Source of the DNA: CAYMEV01 sp964431655 [NCBI: uncultured bacterium] | GTDB lineage: Bacteria; CAYMEV01 | DNA length: 7,978 nt | Assembly: GCA_964431655.1 (NCBI GenBank) | Contig: CAYSKJ010000143.1 | Location: 1-7,978, forward strand | Direction of reading: 5' to 3' | Shown: piece after piece, positions 5,766-7,978 of the stretch | How the letters are laid out: each line of letters starts with the position of its first letter | Numbering within the stretch: the first letter of the stretch is position 1 | Made by a program: the position numbers and the translations under genes | The notes under the pieces: generated by a model | What the model saw: the letters and a program-made list of their open reading frames with translations, nothing else | Databases searched by the model: none | Told to the model about the DNA's origin: nothing

Positions 5766-5776
5766 GCATATGTCAA
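5748..5776 (-). promoter_or_regulatory. Predicted sigma70-type promoter of the DiNase/MinD ATPase operon
   Basis: On the minus strand a perfect TTGACA (5771-5776) is followed after 17 bp by TATATT (5748-5753, 5/6 match). An A/T-rich stretch lies directly upstream (ATCAAAAATTTAATG), which may act as an UP element. Transcription would start near 5741, leaving a leader of about 25 nt. No sigma54 -24/-12 signature is visible here. Confidence 0.8.
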
Positions 5777-5867
5777 TAACAAAATCATTAAATTTTTGAT
5801 ATAGTTTAGAAAATACTATTGCTTTCAGGTATTAAAGGGAGATTATATCAGTAATGAGCTAAATAAA

Positions 5868-6659
5868 TTAATCACTGTTTATGAGCATGCTGAACCTGGA
5901 GATAATGCTGATAAACTCTTCGGGAAGCAGACTGAAGGCTTTTTCCAGGATTTCCCCGGGGATATGACCGTAAAAGGCCGAGGCAACCCCCCCTGCCATG
6001 CAGGCGATGGTATCGCTGTCACCCCCGATAGACACTGCAAGCCTTACAGCATCCTCATAATCCCTGCTTTCATAAAATGCCACTATGGCCTGGGGGACGC
6101 TTCCCTGGCACGTCACGTCAAAGGAATAGGATCCACGGACATCCTTTAACCTGAAGTTCAGGTCATATCCGAATCTTCGGCTTATAAATTCAACAATTTC
6201 ATCTTTGCCGGCCTTTTCCCTTGCCATGAATACTGCTGAAGCTATAGCCCTGGCCCCTTTTATGCCTTCGGGATGATTATGGGTTATAACTGCTGTATTT
6301 TTTGCTGTATCCATGACTTCATTGATACTTTTGCAGTAAAAACCTACAGGGCTCACCCTCATGGCGGAACCGTTGCCATAACTGCCATAAGGCTCGGGAT
6401 GCTCAGAATTCAGCCATCTTGAAAAAAGCCCTCCGTATCCGCGCCCCGGGTAGTGCCTGCCGTAGTCATGAAGGACTTCTGCAAAATCCCTTTTATTTAT
6501 CAAAGCATCTGCAACAGCCACGGTCATAACGGTATCGTCAGTAAAATCACATTCCGGCCGAAAGAGGGGAAAATCTGTTAAAACAGTATTGCTGAATTCA
6601 TAGACCGAACCTATTATATCACCGGCGATAGCGCCAATAATATCAGGAGGAAAATTCAT
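5868..6659 (-). CDS. ADP-ribosylglycohydrolase family protein (DraG/ARH-like)
   Basis: A 263-residue, full-length ADP-ribosylglycohydrolase-fold protein, expected in the cytoplasm. GAIAGDIIGSVYEF (9-22) is the family opening, FTDDTVMT (39-46) provides the Thr-Asp-Asp metal ligands, GNGSAMR is at 95-101, HNHPEG at 127-132 and GGDSDTIACMAGG (212-224) provides the second pair of metal-binding Asp residues (214 and 216). The di-metal site is complete, so the enzyme should be active. Substrate could be an ADP-ribosylated protein residue or a small ADP-ribose compound; the sequence does not decide. The ATG follows an AGGAAGGA ribosome site. It is 16 bp after the nucleotide-sugar dehydrogenase gene, so the two are probably cotranscribed. 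No ADP-ribosyltransferase partner is in the window. Confidence 0.94.
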   Translation of the reverse strand: MNFPPDIIGAIAGDIIGSVYEFSNTVLTDFPLFRPECDFTDDTVMTVAVADALINKRDFAEVLHDYGRHYPGRGYGGLFSRWLNSEHPEPYGSYGNGSAMRVSPVGFYCKSINEVMDTAKNTAVITHNHPEGIKGARAIASAVFMAREKAGKDEIVEFISRRFGYDLNFRLKDVRGSYSFDVTCQGSVPQAIVAFYESRDYEDAVRLAVSIGGDSDTIACMAGGVASAFYGHIPGEILEKAFSLLPEEFISIISRFSMLINSD

Positions 6660-6675
6660 CTGTCATTCCTTCCTC

Positions 6676-7978
6676 TTAGAGTGCCCAGTAGGCAAGGCCC
6701 ATCTTCTCTGCATCCTTTTTGTTATAAATGCCCTTGATATCCATAAGAAGGGAGCCCGGGCCGTTCAGATACTCTCTGATTCTGTCCAGGCTGAACTCTG
6801 TTAGAAATGCATCATGCCTGACTGCCAGAATGATAGCATCGTATTTCACCGTATTGTCAAGCCTTTCAAGAAGCTTGATTTTATAATGCCTCAAAGCATC
6901 ATCTCTGCTGGCAAGGGGATCATATATATCCACATGGGCTCCGTATTCAATAAGCTCATTGTATATGTCGATAACCCTGGTATTCCTGATATCGGGTATA
7001 TTCTCCTTAAATGTGAAGCCGAGCAGGAGTATCTTTGACCTGTGTACATTCCTGTCAGCCTTAATTATCCGTTTGACCGCATTTTCAGCAATGAACTTGC
7101 CCATGCTGTTGTTTATTTTTCTTCCTGAGAGGATTACCTGGGGATGGTAGCCAAGGCTCTCAGCCCTGAAGGTAAGGTAATAGGGGTCGACCCCTATGCA
7201 GTGTCCGCCTACCAGACCCGGTTCAAAGCGAAGAAAGTTCCATTTTGTGCCGGCGGCTCTAAGTACCTCCCTTGTATCTATACCCATCCGGTGAAATATA
7301 ATGGACAGCTCATTCATGAAGGCAATATTAAGGTCCCTCTGTGTATTTTCAATGACCTTGGCCGCTTCAGCTGTCTTTATATCCGAAACCCTGTACACTC
7401 CTGCCTTTATTATGAGGGAATATAGCTTCTCAACAAATTCTGCCGTTTCTCTGGTATCACCCGAAACTACCTTTACAATCCTGTCGATGGTATGCTCTTT
7501 ATCACCGGGGTTTACCCTTTCAGGGGAGTATCCGACAAAGAAATCCCTCCCGTGGGTAAAACCGCTGTTCCTTTCCAGCACAGGGACGCATTCTTCTTCG
7601 GTAAGACCGGGATAGACGGTGGATTCGTATATCACTGTTGAGCCCTTTTTCATATTTTTGCCCGCAGTCTCCGAAGCACTCATAAGAGCCCCGGTGTCCG
7701 GGATATTGAAGCGGTCGATGGGGGTGGGGACAGCTATTATTATAATGCCGGCCTGTCCTATATAACCGGGATCGTCAGTAAAATAAATACCTGAGTCTTC
7801 CAGCTCCCTGCTGTTCACCTCCCGGGTGCTGTCCCGGCCTTCCTTAAGCTCCAGCACCCTCTCCCTGCTCTTGTCATAACCTATAACATCCATTATTCTG
7901 GAGAATTCCACAGCAAGGGGAAGACCTACATATCCCAGGCCTATAACCGCCAGCTTTTTCTCCCGGCTTAAATATTCC
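6676..7978 (-). CDS. Nucleotide-sugar (UDP-HexNAc) 6-dehydrogenase, TviB/WbpO type; 5' end off window
   Basis: The frame stays open to the window edge. The GTG at 7909-7911 is internal, because in-frame residues upstream encode the Rossmann motif AVIGLGYVGLPLAV that the family needs, so only a short N-terminus is missing. About 433 residues are visible. In numbering from that internal GTG, landmarks are VPTPID (61-66), YSPERVNPGD (128-137), EAAKVIENTQRD (182-193), the WNFLRFEPGLVGGHC block (224-238) with the predicted catalytic Cys238 (codon 7198-7200), and FTFKENIPDIRNTR near the C-terminus. The loop 'GLVGGHCIGVDPYYLT' is typical of the Vi-antigen/O-antigen UDP-GlcNAc/GalNAc dehydrogenases rather than of UDP-glucose dehydrogenase. 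Product would be a UDP-HexNAc uronic acid for capsule or exopolysaccharide. The exact substrate is an inference. Expected cytosolic NAD enzyme. Confidence 0.92.
   Translation of the reverse strand, partial: EYLSREKKLAVIGLGYVGLPLAVEFSRIMDVIGYDKSRERVLELKEGRDSTREVNSRELEDSGIYFTDDPGYIGQAGIIIIAVPTPIDRFNIPDTGALMSASETAGKNMKKGSTVIYESTVYPGLTEEECVPVLERNSGFTHGRDFFVGYSPERVNPGDKEHTIDRIVKVVSGDTRETAEFVEKLYSLIIKAGVYRVSDIKTAEAAKVIENTQRDLNIAFMNELSIIFHRMGIDTREVLRAAGTKWNFLRFEPGLVGGHCIGVDPYYLTFRAESLGYHPQVILSGRKINNSMGKFIAENAVKRIIKADRNVHRSKILLLGFTFKENIPDIRNTRVIDIYNELIEYGAHVDIYDPLASRDDALRHYKIKLLERLDNTVKYDAIILAVRHDAFLTEFSLDRIREYLNGPGSLLMDIKGIYNKKDAEKMGLAYWAL
7180..7197. repeat. Perfect 18-bp palindrome in the dehydrogenase catalytic loop
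   Basis: The 18 bases at 7180-7197 read the same on both strands. They encode the IGVDPY residues immediately after the catalytic Cys. The run arises from the conserved Gly-Val-Asp-Pro codons (GGG GTC GAC CCC), so codon coincidence is the simplest explanation. Confidence 0.6.

Noticed and set aside
5849-5877. Weak hairpin CAGTGAT...ATTACTG at the end of the ADP-ribosylglycohydrolase gene, considered as a terminator
   Set aside because: Seven pairs including a wobble, a long loop and no U-tract; read-through into the next operon cannot be excluded.
1-7978. CRISPR arrays, tRNA/rRNA genes, insertion sequences, phage genes
   Set aside because: No repeat-spacer pattern, cloverleaf sequence, transposase or integrase could be seen on either strand.

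Overview
The window looks like a chromosomal segment of an anaerobic bacterium, most likely a clostridia-like Firmicute. The reasons are strong AAAGGAGG-type ribosome binding sites on nearly every gene, moderate GC, frequent ATA and AGG/AGA codons, sigma70-like promoters with 17-bp spacers, and a gene set (ferredoxin-fused MinD/Mrp ATPases, NifX-like DiNase proteins, DUF134, DUF5320) typical of strict anaerobes. The taxonomic guess is an inference and is not certain. All genes except the leftmost are on the minus strand, so they read from right to left.

Layout from right to left. (i) 7978-5868: a nucleotide-sugar dehydrogenase of the TviB/WbpO type, cut by the window edge, followed 16 bp later by an ADP-ribosylglycohydrolase family gene. 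(ii) 5776-5717: a near-consensus promoter, with a CCATAA direct repeat flanking its -10 box. (iii) 5716-2685: a compact six-gene operon encoding a DiNase (NifX-like) protein, a ferredoxin-MinD ATPase, a second ferredoxin-MinD ATPase, a second DiNase protein, a small Cys-rich zinc-ribbon protein and a DUF5320 protein. The first four genes overlap by 4 nt or are separated by 1 nt. (iv) 2673-2639: a perfect 15-bp hairpin terminator, followed immediately by a new promoter. (v) 2571-823: a DUF134 (UPF0251) helix-turn-helix protein with a Cys-rich tail, then, 30 bp downstream, a secreted inhibitory-type serpin. (vi) 1-776, plus strand: the C-terminal part of an EamA/DMT-family transporter, convergent with the serpin.

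How it may work together: the six-gene operon plus DUF134 resembles the anaerobe-specific 'orange protein' (ORP) type of gene cluster known from Desulfovibrio. In that type, two MinD-like ATPases carrying two [4Fe-4S] clusters each act with a DiNase-domain protein that can hold a Mo or mixed-metal cofactor. Here the ATPases would load or use a metal cluster on the two DiNase proteins, the small zinc-ribbon and DUF5320 proteins would be accessory, and the DUF134 protein could be the dedicated regulator. This is inference from gene content; no in-window evidence identifies the metal or the cellular role. The serpin in the DUF134 transcription unit is the most unexpected neighbour.
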